A DNA stretch of 64,000 nt. Source: Posidonia oceanica. Taxonomy: Eukaryota; Streptophyta; Magnoliopsida; Alismatales; Posidoniaceae. Under the pieces are notes generated by a model. It was not told where the DNA came from and did no database searches. It saw nothing but the letters and a program-made list of their open reading frames with translations. The stretch's first letter is position 1, and each line of letters starts with the position of its first letter. Below are positions 22,571 through 33,589 of this stretch, piece after piece. The stretch lies in the NCBI GenBank assembly GCA_037176725.1, contig JAZBRS010000029.1, positions 127,815,001 to 127,879,000 of the forward strand. Reading direction: 5' to 3'. A program made the position numbers and the translations under genes.

Positions 22571-25500
22571 TGTAGTAATCCTGAATTCTGATCGTCCATG
22601 CACGATGCCAAAGCTCGCGTGCACCGATCAAAATAGGCTCACTATATGCGGCAGGATCCGAGGAAAGAAACTTGACTCAGAAACGCTGGCAAAAGAAGAA
22701 AAAAGAAATGATAAGACAAATTAGAGTCGCCACCAGGTCTATTGAATTGGGAGACAGGGAAAATCGAGGGTTATGCATGAAAAGACATGCAAAACCGGAT
22801 GCAAAGAGGGGGGCAAAGGGATGCAATGCAACACAATGCGATGCTATGCTATGCTATGCTATAACTCGTGCCTAGGATGAAGGAAAGGTCATTGCAGGCC
22901 AAGAGAAAGGGCAAGGACTCCTGTTACGCACGAGGAAGGTGTTAGGCACCCCCGATACGTCCGAGAGTCGGTCTTTCTTAGGCAATCTCGCTCGCTAATG
23001 CAGGAAGATGCTTGCCTAATGCCTAAATGCAATGAATGTCTGATTGCTATGCATGGAAAATAAACATGCTATCTATGTGCTCAGCAGCGCTGCTAGTGTT
23101 CTGAACTGGACGAACCCTGGTTCGTGAGAACTCCTAGGCAGTAAGCATCATAGCCCTAATGCAAATACAGGCGATAAAACAAAACTACAGGGAAACCAGG
23201 TAATGCAAACGACATGCAAGAGATAAACCAAAGTGGGCGCAGAAAACGGTGCGAAAGCACGGAAAATGATGCAAGGGCACAGAAAACGATGCAAGGGCGC
23301 GGAAAGTGATGCAAGGTGCGGAAAACGAAACAAGGGTTAGGTAGCATGCATGGGGGTTGCAATACGCATCAGGAGAAGTAAAACGCGGAAAAAGACGAGC
23401 AAAGCAAAATCAACATTTTAAAATCGGATTCAGCCAACTGCAAGCGTTGGACGCTGGCAACTCTGGCGTCCAACGTTGGACGCTGGCATTGCTGGCGTCC
23501 AACACCTGCTGGAGGCAAACAGCATGTAAATTTCAAAAAGGATGCATTCTAACTATATGAATGCGATGCAGATGCAGAAATGCAGTAGGAATAGGTGCAT
23601 GACATGTAGGGCAAACATGACAACAAAACAAGAGCAGATTCAGAGCAACATGCAAGCAAAGATCAACAATTGAAACAAGTAGGGTGTTGGACGCCCATGG
23701 GCATGGCGTCCAACGTTAGACGCCAGAGAGGCTGGCGTCCAACACAGGCCAGAAGACAGTAAACCAGATCAGCATACAGAGGATAAGCAAAATATTGAAG
23801 CATGCATTTAGGCTACTGAAAGAAGGCAGAAGCTAAACATGCAAGCAAGGATCACATAAAAAATCGAAAAGAACAACAGCTGCAACGCGTGCCAGGCATA
23901 AAGCTTAACCAGAGCGTTGGACGCGAGCTGAACCGGCGTCCAACGTTGGACGCCAGGAACAGCAGCGTACAACGTACTGGGAGGCACAAACCAACCAATA
24001 ACTTGCACAAAAATTAGCATGCGATCTAAGAAAGCTAAGGAACAATTGCAATGAAGGCTAAGCATGCATATAAACACAGGAATCATGCAAACAAATGGAT
24101 CAGAGCATCATGCAAGCTTTAAAAACCAAAACAGATGAACAGGGACGTTAGACGCTGGTGACAGCAGCGTCCAACGTAGGATGCTGAAGCTCCTAGCGTC
24201 CAACACCTGTAGAATGCAAACCCACCTGCAGAAGGGGGAGCTCAGCTCTAAAACCCCACTTAACATGCATACAAGCTACTGATGACATGCCAGATCAAGA
24301 GAAACATTCAACCCAAGCATATAATCCATGAGAGACAAGTAAGAGGGAGCATGCATAGGAGTAAAGAGGTAAAAAAAACTTATGAAAGCCAGCATGCAAC
24401 TTGACCGGAGATTAGAAAGCCTAACATGGTTGCCATAGGGGCCAGGCATCAGTAAGCATGCATGGATCAAGCATAAATCTCAAAAAGAAACAAGATGCAA
24501 GCATGGCAGCAGAATAGAGCTAACAGACATGTTGGACGCTGTTGGATGAACCAGCATCCAACGTTGGACGTGGCTCACCCAAGCGTCCAACGCAGGCAGA
24601 CTGCAGACTAAACTAGAACATGCAAAATGATCCAAGACAAGATCCAAACAAGGAAGCAGGCATGGCACAGCATTTGAAAACACGTAAGGAAAGCATGCAG
24701 TAGGGATTCACAAAAAGCAAGCATCAGCAAAGCATGGCAAACTTTAAAGCAAGAGCAAAGGCAAACAAGGCATGGCAGGGTGTTGGACGCTGGCTACTGC
24801 CGCGTCCAACGTTGGATGCACCAGTCTGGGCGTCCAACAAACTGATGATCCTCCTGGCCAAGAACAGCGGCCAAATGGATCCAAAACTCCAAATAAACTA
24901 GCTAATAAGCAAGGGTGATCGTCAACAAGCATGGTGGTATGCTTGGTGCCGAAATTAGGTAGGTGGATTGCTCCACCCACCTCCTCCTCCTCGCGGCCGG
25001 AAAACCAAGGCGAGGAGGGGTGTGTGCTGTGCAAAAGAGCATGGAAAGCATCCAGAAACACTCAACCTATCATGCACGAGCCTCAGGAATGGATAACCAA
25101 CCTGTACGCAGCCTGGAACGGTGGTTCGCTCTCTTCACCGGCGTCGTGGAAGTCAGCGGTGGACAAACTCCGGCGAGGTCGCGCGGCTAGCTGGGGGCAC
25201 GGGAGAGGATGCCGAATGGTCGAGAGTGGAGGTGGGTATTCGCTCTTGCTCTCGGAGTGGTTCAATTTCCTCTCGGGCTTGTGTGGTGAGTGCTACAGAG
25301 GGCAGAAGGTGGCTGTTTTGTTAAGTGGTGCATGAGTTCATGTGCATTGGCAGCGGTTTGCAGGCGGATTGCAAGCAATTGTAGGTGATGGCAGGGGCTC
25401 TGGGTGAGGGGAAGCCACAAGGAATGGCAAGCGATGCAGGTGGGCATGTCAGGAGGTCGGGGAAAGCTCGGCGATGGCAGGTAGATGCAGCTGATGGTAG

Positions 25501-26006
25501 TGAGAGCGGAAGAGAGCGAAAATGGGGCTGGGGAGGAGGCGACGGCTAGTAAGTGCACTTACTCGACCTTGGAAGCTAGTAGGTGGCCTAGAGTGCACGA
25601 GGGGATGGGTAGTAAGTGCAGAGGGGCGGTGGAGTGGACGAGAGGTGAGCCTAAGGTGGCGGCGCAGCCGCCGCTGCAACTGAGTCGTTGGACGCTAGTG
25701 CAGAAGACGTCCAACGTTGGACGCTAACACAGGACGCGTCCAACGTTGGACGCTGCCCGTGCCAGCGTACAACATACCCAGGAGGCAAAAGACTGAAATG
25801 GGCTTGGGCTTGGGCTTGGGCTTGGGCTTAGAAAGGGTTTAAAAATGTGTAAAAGGCTTGGGTTAAGGCTTTGGGGTTTAGGTAAGGTTTTAGGTTTGGT
25901 TTTGGGGTAGAAATGGGTTAATCCAAAAAAGAGTGCCATCCCAGAGTCCAAACAAGCCTGTAGGAGAAATCACCAACTTCTAGGCTGTCAAAATGGGGTG
26001 TCTACA
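22571..26006 (-). mobile_element. Nested solo LTR of a related Tat-type element (LTR B), 3436 bp
   Basis: The plus strand runs from TGTAGTAATCCTG to GGGGTGTCTACA, so on the minus strand it begins TGTAGACACCCC and ends GGATTACTACA. It is flanked by the direct repeat CAATG (22566-22570 and 26007-26011), the expected 5-bp target duplication. Length is close to the 3448 bp of the LTR it interrupts. No internal retroviral genes are present, so it is a solo LTR. It includes GGAAGGTGTTAGGCACCCCC near 22934 and a GGGCTT hexamer run at 25799-25830. Confidence 0.85.
23446..25775. repeat. Dispersed palindromic word array in LTR B (GTTGGACGC/GCGTCCAAC)
   Basis: Modules of two back-to-back small hairpins, each GTTGGACGC, 10-17 bp loop, GCGTCCAAC, occur near 23446, 23692, 23927, 24144, 24530, 24780 and 25683 (the last has three hairpin halves). 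The junction between the two hairpins is itself the palindrome GCGTCCAACGTTGGACGC. Spacing of the first four modules is about 215-245 bp. Inter-module sequence is not strongly conserved. Confidence 0.8.
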
Positions 26007-28564
26007 CAATGCAATATGCAAAAATGGTGTGGAAAACGTTACAGAAGCGGCACAGAAAATGATGCAAAAGCGGTGCAGAAAACAATGCAGGCGATGCGAA
26101 GGCGTCACGGAAAACGAGGCAAGCAAGCGGCATGCAAATGAAGTCGCGAAAAGCGATGCAATGCAATACGCGAAAACAGTGCGGAAAACGGTGTAGATGC
26201 AATATGCTGAAGAAGGCGCGGAAAATGAGGCAGGCAAAGGGGGACAATGGCCACTGACTGGCCTGCAGAGGTCACCGGCCTTCTGGGCAGCCAGGTTGGT
26301 AGCCTGTAGCACAGGCGGCAGCTCAGGTCGCCCGCAGAGGCGGCAGCTAGACACTGCAGATTCCAAACAGTAGCTTCGTCACCCCGGCGCGACTAGCAAA
26401 CTCGACTAAAACCGGAAAGCGATTGCATGACAGTGCAGAGGACGTGCCAAGGAACAAAACTGCACAAACAGAAAACAAAACAGTCGCGACACAGGGCGGC
26501 AAAATGGCGACTGAGGGGCTGCCTAAAACAGGGCTGAGTCGCCGATCACAGAGGTGGCTGCGTTAGTCGCCTCCCTGATTGGCGGCAGCCATGTTACAGA
26601 CCACCCAAAACAGCAAACTCATTCAAGAGATTGAGGCATGCAAATGACTTTGAAATATGCAAATGATTACCTGAAATTAAAGATGGCGTACTAGGGAGTG
26701 CATGCATGCTAACAGATGTGAAAATGGATGCATGGGTTGCCAGTTACAGTGGCCCAAAGTTGGCCAAAAAAACTACCGGAGTTTGCAGGTGAGTCGCCGC
26801 CATCGGCGGCGGCTCAAGCTGCAAACCCGTGTTTCAGACAACCAACTTCTGGGCTAGATCTAGAACCCATGCGATTTAAGAAATTAAAACTGATGATGCG
26901 AACCTACAAAAGAAACATTCACGAATGCATAGAAATTAACAGCAAGCCAAACGAGGGTCTGGGCAACGAGGTACGCCGGCGCAAAGTCGGGCCGACGGTC
27001 TGCTGAGTTACAGTCAGTCGCCCCTTGCAAAGGCGGCTGGGATTGCAACCCAACTGACCGGACAGCCGACTTTGGAGCCAAGTCCCGCTCCCGACACACA
27101 AACAAACAGAGATGCAAATATACAAGCATAAAGAGTAAACATCCACACATTCATAGCAACAAACAAAAGGGGAAACGATGGCTTCTGCCGCCAGGGAGGT
27201 CGGCCCAAAGTCGGGCCGACGACAGCTACGCCCTGTAGCTAGTTGCCGCCCTAGGCGGCACCCCGACCTCGAAATCTTGCGGACTTCGCCGGCGAGCTGT
27301 GCTCTCCACGCAACGGGAAAAGGTCCACCGATGATCGGGGAACATCCGCGATATACCCTCGATCCCAACCATGCCTTTGGCTTGGTGCGAGGTGGACCAG
27401 ATTGGTCCACCCACCTCTGCCCGATTTGCGCCGCCGTGACCGTGAGATGCCGGCCACTCGCGCAGCCAACGGCCCGGAGGCTAGGCTAGGAAGCTCCGTG
27501 GCATCGGGGCAGAGGGCAGGAGGTGCATGCCGGATGCGAGGAGGGGCCAACGCCCCTTTTCCAACCTCGAACGAGGCTCGCCGGAGATGCAAAACCACTA
27601 CGGCTGCTAGGGCGGCCGATGGCGCGAAAGGAAGCGCCGCCACCGTGGCTGCGAGGGAAGGAGGTCCGAGAACGTTCCCGAACCCTCAGAAGCTAGCTGG
27701 GATCAGAGATCCTACCTCAAATTGCTCGCCGGAGTTGCAGCCAAGGAGGTGGAAGATGCTGCGCCACTGCGACTTTGGAGGCGAACGACGGGCGAAGGAG
27801 GGCGCGACGAAGTTCGTGGAAGGTTGGATTCTGCTCTCTGATTATCCAGGAACACAAGGGAACTCTGCGCTCTCTCTTGCGGTTGCTGGATTGCAAATAC
27901 GGCCCGGTCAAAGGTTGCTGTGTGCGATGGTTTTGTTCGGAAAGGAGAGAGAAGGGCGGAGGTGATGGCTGGCAGAGGCAGTGGCAGGGAGCTCTGTCAA
28001 GGGCTGTGAGGGAGTGGATGGTGAGGCTCATCAGAGCTGGTGGCAGGGAGGACGACGGGGTCATCGATGGCAGCGGTGGCAGGAGAAATCGATGAAGTGG
28101 CAGTGAGACGCTCGGTCTGCGGAAAGCACGCCGGCGAGCGACGGAGACCGGTGGCAGGGAGTTACTCGCTTTGGCGCGTAGTGCTTGGCCGTAACGGCGA
28201 GTAACTCCGGAGGGGGCGGGCATGGAAGGCCGCGACGACCGACGATGGCCGCGCGAGCAAGCTTGCTCGGTCTGCAATTTACAGTCTTAGTCGCCTATTG
28301 CCCTGACAACTAATCCAGTCGCCGCTTGGGAGAACGACAAACTTTAGTTGCCTGTGCAAGAGGCGCCTAACACTGTAAGTCAGATACCAAGCTGCCAAAG
28401 GGCTTGGGCTTAGGTAATGGTTGTAATAATGAAATGGGCTTGAGTTTTGGGTGGTTTTGGGTTAGGTTTGGGTTAGGATTGGGCTAGGATTCCACAATGC
28501 CCTCCTCTGAGCCAACCTCCAGCAAACTTCTACCTACAATGCCTGTCAAAACGGGATGTCTACA
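26007..28564 (-). mobile_element. 5' LTR of central gypsy, part 2 (outer end)
   Basis: It resumes with the duplicated CAATG and ends GGGATGTCTACA at 28564, i.e. the minus-strand LTR start TGTAGACATCCC. 26010-26230 continues the AAAACGATGCAA-type array. 27180-28270 is GC-rich with long open frames on both strands but no recognisable protein. Near the start it has the GGGCTTGGGTT-like run shared with LTR B and the fragment at 28565. Confidence 0.75.
26260..28372. repeat. Dispersed word array in LTR A (AGTCGCC/GGCGACT, GGCGGC)
   Basis: Words such as AGTCGCCGCCATCGGCGGCG (26791), CAGTCGCCCCTTGCAAAGGCGG type (27016), GTTGCCGCCCTAGGCGGCA (27242) and ATGGCGACTGAGG (26505) recur. More lie at 26300, 26540-26600 and 28290-28370. 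Several form short inverted repeats. They occupy the same LTR portion in which LTR B has its different word. Confidence 0.6.
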
Positions 28565-29686
28565 GCTGAAAAGCAAGAGCGGATTGTAACGGAGTTGATG
28601 GAAGTATCGCTCACCTACAGGGATGCATGGTTGTGCCCCTTGACCTAGCTCGTTGGAGCTTGCAGATGTGGAGGTCACTGCGGCGGTAGAGGCGACGGCG
28701 GGAGCTCGGGAAGATCAGGCTATGTTCGTGGCGACCTTGCGGAGGTGTGCACGGAGTTTGGAGAAGTTCGAAGCAGAGATGCGGCTTCTGGGAATGTTGG
28801 CCGGTGGTGGCAAGGAGGCGACGGCGAGCTCAGTTGCTACGGTGGTCTGGGATGCTAAAGAGGTGTTTGAATGGCTAGGAAGGATGCTGGAGAGTGTGTG
28901 AAGGTTGGGAGGTCGCTCAATTGCGCTCTGGAATGGAAATTCAGTGTCTGTGTGCAAGAATTGGCCGGGGAGGAGAATGTGTGTCGGCTATGGGTTCTAA
29001 ATTGGATGTCCACCACCTATTAGCTCTGGCAACAGCTGACGGTGGCAGAGGAAGGGGCAGTGAGTGCTTGTGTGTGCGGGTTGTCCACTAGGGAAGTAAA
29101 TGGCATGCAGGTGAAGTGTGAAGGCAGGTTTTCCGCCGATTTTGTTCGACGAGGCCACTGGCAAGGAGGACGGTGGCAGAGGCATGCTCCGGAGTTGGTG
29201 GCCAGAGGTGACGTGCACGGGAGCAAGCGTAGTGAGACTAGCGTGGTAGGTGAGGAGATGGCGTGCGCGGTGTGGAGCAGATCAGCAAAGGGTGGCCGGA
29301 AGAGTCCAAACGTGTGTGCGGTGGGAGAGTTCGAAGGTGGGCTGAGTTGCAGTCCAATCGCCACGACTCGTGGCGCAAAACTCAGTCGCCACACAGAGGC
29401 GCGACCAAGTCCAATCGCCTGTGAGTGCGGCGCCTAAACGTGCCACTCAATAGGCTAGACTGTTAATGGACTTGGGCTTATGGAAGGCTTAGGTTGGTTT
29501 AAGGAAAAGGGAAATGAATTGTTTTGGGTTGGTTTTGGATAGGTTTGGAATGGGATTTGGTTTTAGGTCAAATTAGGTCAGTTTGAGTGGAAAGGATGGG
29601 TTTTGGGGAAAAGGTTGAATCCGCAGTTTCCGAGCTCATTCCTCCAAGTTTGATCCACCGGCAGGTGTCAAATTGGGGTGTCTACA
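28565..29686 (-). mobile_element. Fragment of a third minus-oriented Tat-type LTR (LTR C)
   Basis: It ends GGGGTGTCTACA at 29686 next to a polypurine tract, so it is the first 1.1 kb of a 3' LTR read on the minus strand. It shares the AGTCGCC/GGCGAC word (29345-29440) and the GGCTTGGGC/GGTTTTGG run with LTR A. It is cut off at the outer end of LTR A. GC-rich open frames inside have no recognisable product. Confidence 0.65.
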
Positions 29687-29702
29687 GATGCCCCTCCCTG
29701 AG
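29687..29702 (-). promoter_or_regulatory. Polypurine tract of the LTR C element
   Basis: The minus strand reads CTCAGGGAGGGGCATC immediately before TGTAGACACCCC. It mirrors the tract at 8018-8030. Confidence 0.55.
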
Positions 29703-32700
29703 CGAGGTCAAGCGTAGCAAGACTATGGCTCAGGGATGACAAGACACTCCCTCTTAACACCGATAAGATGCCAGTTTTTATAGGCGTGAGTCATTTATTC
29801 GGTGGATGCACCAAAAATCACGACTCGTTGCCGAATGCAGATGAATGCAAACACTAGGATGCTGTTCCAATGCAAAGACTAGTGTACAGTGCTAATGCAA
29901 ATGTGATGCCTACGCTAATGCTCATTGCGCTGTACTCCTCTAGGGGAAAGCGGGTGATGCATGCACGCAGAAAAGGTGGAAAATGCAATGCAATGGTCGC
30001 CGGGCAGTACTTTGGGAAAGCCGGACGACCAAAGGGTGCGTGTCAAGCGGTGTACAGCTCTAGCGCGGGGGTGCCATTTGCCAAGCTTTCGCTGTAGGCA
30101 TAGGCGGAGGAGTTGCAAAAAGTAAAAGGCTGAAAGAAAGATGCTGTGGATGTGCATGCGGTAGCGGGTACGTAATGCCAAGGAAGCGATCCTGGCCGTG
30201 CACTACCGCAGGTGTCATCTTAAGCCGATAGGCTATAGAGAGCTGCGGGTGCTGAAGATGCCAGTTTAAGCAATGCGCGGTTAGGGGTTCGGTTTCCTAA
30301 ACACGCCATGTCCGGGAAACAGAATGTGGGAGTTGGTGTAATGATTACAGAGGAGTAGCAGTGCAATAAGAATGCAATGTTATGCATTGTTATGCAGTGA
30401 GATGCAATGTATATACAGTGGGACGTCGGGCACGCGAGACCGAGAAAACGATCCTGGGCCGCGCACTACTGCGGGTGCCATCCAAAGCCGGCAAGCTGCG
30501 AAAGTCTTACGGGTGCTGAGGATGCTACCTTTGGCAATACGTGAACCAGTGGTTCGGATCCTAAGCGCACGATGTCCGTGTGATGATGAAATGCAATTCT
30601 AGGATTGACTCTACGGAGGATACAAGAAAGCTATATGATGATATGCAATGAAGATGCAGTGAAATGCAGGGTATATATAGTGGAACGCCGGGCACGCAAA
30701 ACTGAGAAAACGATCCTGGACCGCGCACTACTGCGGGTGCCATCCGAAGCCGGCAAACTGCGAAAGTCTTGCGGGTGCTGAGGATGCTACCTTTGGCAAT
30801 ACGTGAACCAAGGGTTCGGATTCTAAGCACGCGGTGTCCATGTGATGATGAAATGCAATACTATGACTGACTCTATGGAGGATACAAGAAAGCTATATGA
30901 TGTTATGCAATGAAGATGCAGTGTATAAACAATGGAACGCCAGGCATGCGAAATCAAGAAAACGATCCTGGGCCGTGCACTACTGCGGGTGCCATCCGAA
31001 GTCGGCAAACTGTGAAAGTCTTGCGGGTGCTGAGGATGCTACCTCTAGCAATACGTGAACCAGGGGTTCGGATCCTAAGCGTGCGGTGTCCGTGTGATGC
31101 TGAAATGCTAATGCCATGCAATAGAATGCTATTACACTAAGACGAAAGGGTGATAAGTTAACGGACCTATCGCCGGATAGTTAGGGGTTATCAGCCCTCT
31201 GAGGAGTTAACGGACTCATCACCAGATAGCTGGGGAGTATCGGCCCGAATGGGGGTGAGATGATACCAAGGGACTGCCAGACGCACCTGGTATCGAAGGC
31301 ATTGACAAACCAGTGAGTCTGTCAAGCAAGAGAGGTGGTGACAAGTGGAATGACTTGCAACCACGAATGCAACGGGAATACCATACCTGAAGGTGTGGCA
31401 GAGGTCCGTAGACGCTCCCGTAATAGTTGGGGATGTCAGCCCGATGCAGATGGAAATGGGATACCATGGGACGGCAAAATAAAGATGCCCCTAGTATCGG
31501 TGAACGATACCACGGGACAGTCGAAGCGTCCATGGCATCAAAATGCAATGTGGAGACAAAACTAACGAGTTTGCCAGCCGAGTAGTTAGAGGGTACCAAC
31601 CTGAATGCAATGAAACGGATGTAAAGGATCACCGTGCGAGGTGCAATGCCGGTGGAGAATGCAAGGATAATGCATGGAAAATGCAAGGTGATAGGTTATC
31701 GGACCTATTATCGAGCAATTAGGACTGCCAACCCGATGAGATGAGGGGGGGCGATACCACAGGGCAGCAAAAAGATGCCCCTAGTATCAAGGATGATACC
31801 AGGGGACAGCCTAAGCGCCCGTGGCATCGAAATGCGAGGATGGATGGATGGGTGGATGAATGGATGATAAGTTGATGGACTTATCGCCGAGCAGTTAGGG
31901 GTACCAGCCCGCATGCAAGGAATGTAGAATGATGCAGAGAGAAAAAAGGGAACCCATCAAGGTAGGTGTGCAATGGTCTCAACGTGGGCATGCAATGCAA
32001 TGTCACAGAGTGACAAACAATGGACATGTCGGTCATCACGGACCTACCCAACGTGGTGGACGGCAAAATTTGAAAAGCGTGGAGCCTCTGAGCGAGGCAG
32101 GCAAAAGTGCTCATCCTTGGCTCCGATTTTCGAAAACAGGGAGAAGGAAAGATAAGTTATTATGCATGCATGTTTTGGTGGCTTTGGACACAAAAGCAGT
32201 TGTTGCCAAGAGGGTGCTTCTGCACTTTCTGACTCAGGGGGTCCCAATTCTCGAGCAACGCCATGCCGAGTTGTGGTCGGTGGCTCTCTTTCTCACTCTT
32301 CGTTCGGGATGAGGTTTTAGCTTTGCAGAGTATAGCCTTTGATTGTAGGTGGGTAGCAGAAGCGTTGGATGTAGCTTTATAGCCTCCGTCTTAAATCCTC
32401 GGGGACCGACTACCGCTTTTGACGCTCACGGGTAGATGTTTCTTTTCCCTTCTTGAGTGACTGGAGTTGCATCTAACCTGCTAGGAAGGTAGAGTTGTCT
32501 GCATAGGGGATTGGAGCATGCTGCTGTGCTCGGAGGGTGGGGCCAGGTCCTCTAGATAAAGTTTCCCGTGCACTTGGCAATGTGGTGCTTGGAGTTGAAA
32601 GTTGAGGGGGCTTCGATACTCATCCGAGTCACTCCTCTCATGAGCGCCTTCTTTCTTCAACTTCTTTCTTTATTTTTCTTTTGTGCTCAGCATGCATATC

Positions 32701-33473
32701 ATGTTATCATATTTTTTTGCTCACATGATCTCTATTCTTTGGATATGCATGACTTCGCCTTCTTGTGGTAGCGGTCCCGGGTGAGACGTTAAAAGTTCGG
32801 TTGATCAGTGTACACCTTCAGCCTCTGCAATGTGTACAGGCAGCCTCTGGCTATGCTCTGCTCTGCTTTGGTCCTCTCCATGTCTGGTGGACTCTCTTGA
32901 TAGGGTGTATCTCGCTTGGGGAGTTTTGAGCTCCGCGAGATGCTCTATTCTGCTCTAAGTCTCACTATGTAGCCACATGCAAGAGATGGCGCTGCTCGGG
33001 TGAGACCTGCCTGAGATTATCACTGCTTGACATCCTCTCGGCGCTGCTTGTTTGTCCAAAGCTGGGTTTTTGATTATACAAATGTTTATGGGTTTTGTAT
33101 TTTTTAGAAAGGGAAGGGACAAACATGTTTTTGGGTTTTTGCATTGGTTTTGTATTTTTATGGTTTTTGGTTTAGGAAAACATAAAAAGAGAAAACCAGC
33201 AGAAAGGCGAAGAAAATATTTTTAGTATTTTTTATTTTCTTTATTTTTTGATGTTTTTGTTTTTTGGTAGGATGCAAGAAATGATATGTATATGCAGAAG
33301 ACGAAAATGCATGATGATAGATATGTGCAAGGTGATGAGTTGACGGACCCATCGCCGAATAGTTAGAGATATCAGCCCGATGTTGAATGCATGAAGAAGA
33401 AAGGAATGCGCGTTTTTTTGTTTTTGCTGATTTTATGTTTTTTATGATTTTCTAACAAGGCGTGAAAACGCAA
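29703..33473 (-). other. 3' untranslated region of the LTR C element
   Basis: No credible gene. The first part is the inverse counterpart of 7219-8030. 31140-31900 has several copies of a GATAAGTTAACGGACCTATC, GCCG(G/A)ATAGTTAGGG, ATACCAAGGGAC(T)GCC pattern. 32280-33470 is non-repetitive and becomes T-rich. Confidence 0.5.
30170..31100 (-). repeat. About 243-bp tandem repeat, nearly four copies
   Basis: Copies are centred on GAAAACGATCCTGG(G/A)CCG, GCACTACTGCGGGTGCCATC, AAGTCTTGCGGGTGCTGAGG, ATGCTACCTTTGGCAATACG. The first copy (about 30170-30420) is divergent, those at 30420-30685 and 30690-30932 are close, and the last is partial. Each copy also contains runs of ATGCAATG. Confidence 0.75.
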
Positions 33474-33588
33474 AAAACAAAACAAAACGAAAAAGGAAAG
33501 ACAATGCAGGAATCAAAAAAGAGGTAAGTCCCTCTTACCTCTCTTTTGATTCCTGCATTGTCTTTCCTTTTTCGTTTTGTTTTGTTTT
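33474..33588. repeat. Near-perfect 115-bp palindrome (55-bp arms, 5-bp loop)
   Basis: The left arm 33474-33528 and right arm 33534-33588 are reverse complements with one mismatch; the loop is TCCCT. The arms end GAGGTAAG and CTTACCTC around the loop. It sits at the boundary between the 3' UTR of the LTR C element and a gag remnant, exactly where pol is missing. Confidence 0.95.
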
Positions 33589-33589
33589 A

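Larger units (their letters stand above)
11396..28564 (-). mobile_element. Ty3/gypsy element of the Tat/Ogre lineage, decayed, 3' LTR missing
   Basis: On the minus strand the order is 5' LTR (28564-21676, interrupted by a solo LTR), primer-binding region, leader, gag, protease, G-patch-like linker, reverse transcriptase, two RNase H domains, integrase. Two consecutive RNase H domains plus a very long LTR and TGTAGACA termini are features of the Tat lineage. Gag, protease, reverse transcriptase, RNase H and integrase all fall in one reading frame from 20497 to 11396; only a middle section uses another frame. At least a dozen in-frame stops interrupt it. No 3' LTR in the same orientation is present. 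It is surely dead as an autonomous element. Confidence 0.85.

Noticed and set aside
23446..25775. Regularly spaced palindromic repeats as a CRISPR-like array
   Set aside because: Spacers are 200-900 bp, the repeats vary, there are no cas genes, and the context is a plant LTR.
25799..25830. GGGCTT hexamer run as telomere-like repeat
   Set aside because: The plant telomere unit is TTTAGGG; this is a short run within an LTR and related runs occur in the neighbouring LTRs.
27178..28277. GC-rich open frames of 130-190 codons on both strands in LTR A
   Set aside because: No recognisable domain, frames open on both strands because of GC content, and position inside an LTR; similar stretches in LTR B and fragment C are not conserved as proteins.
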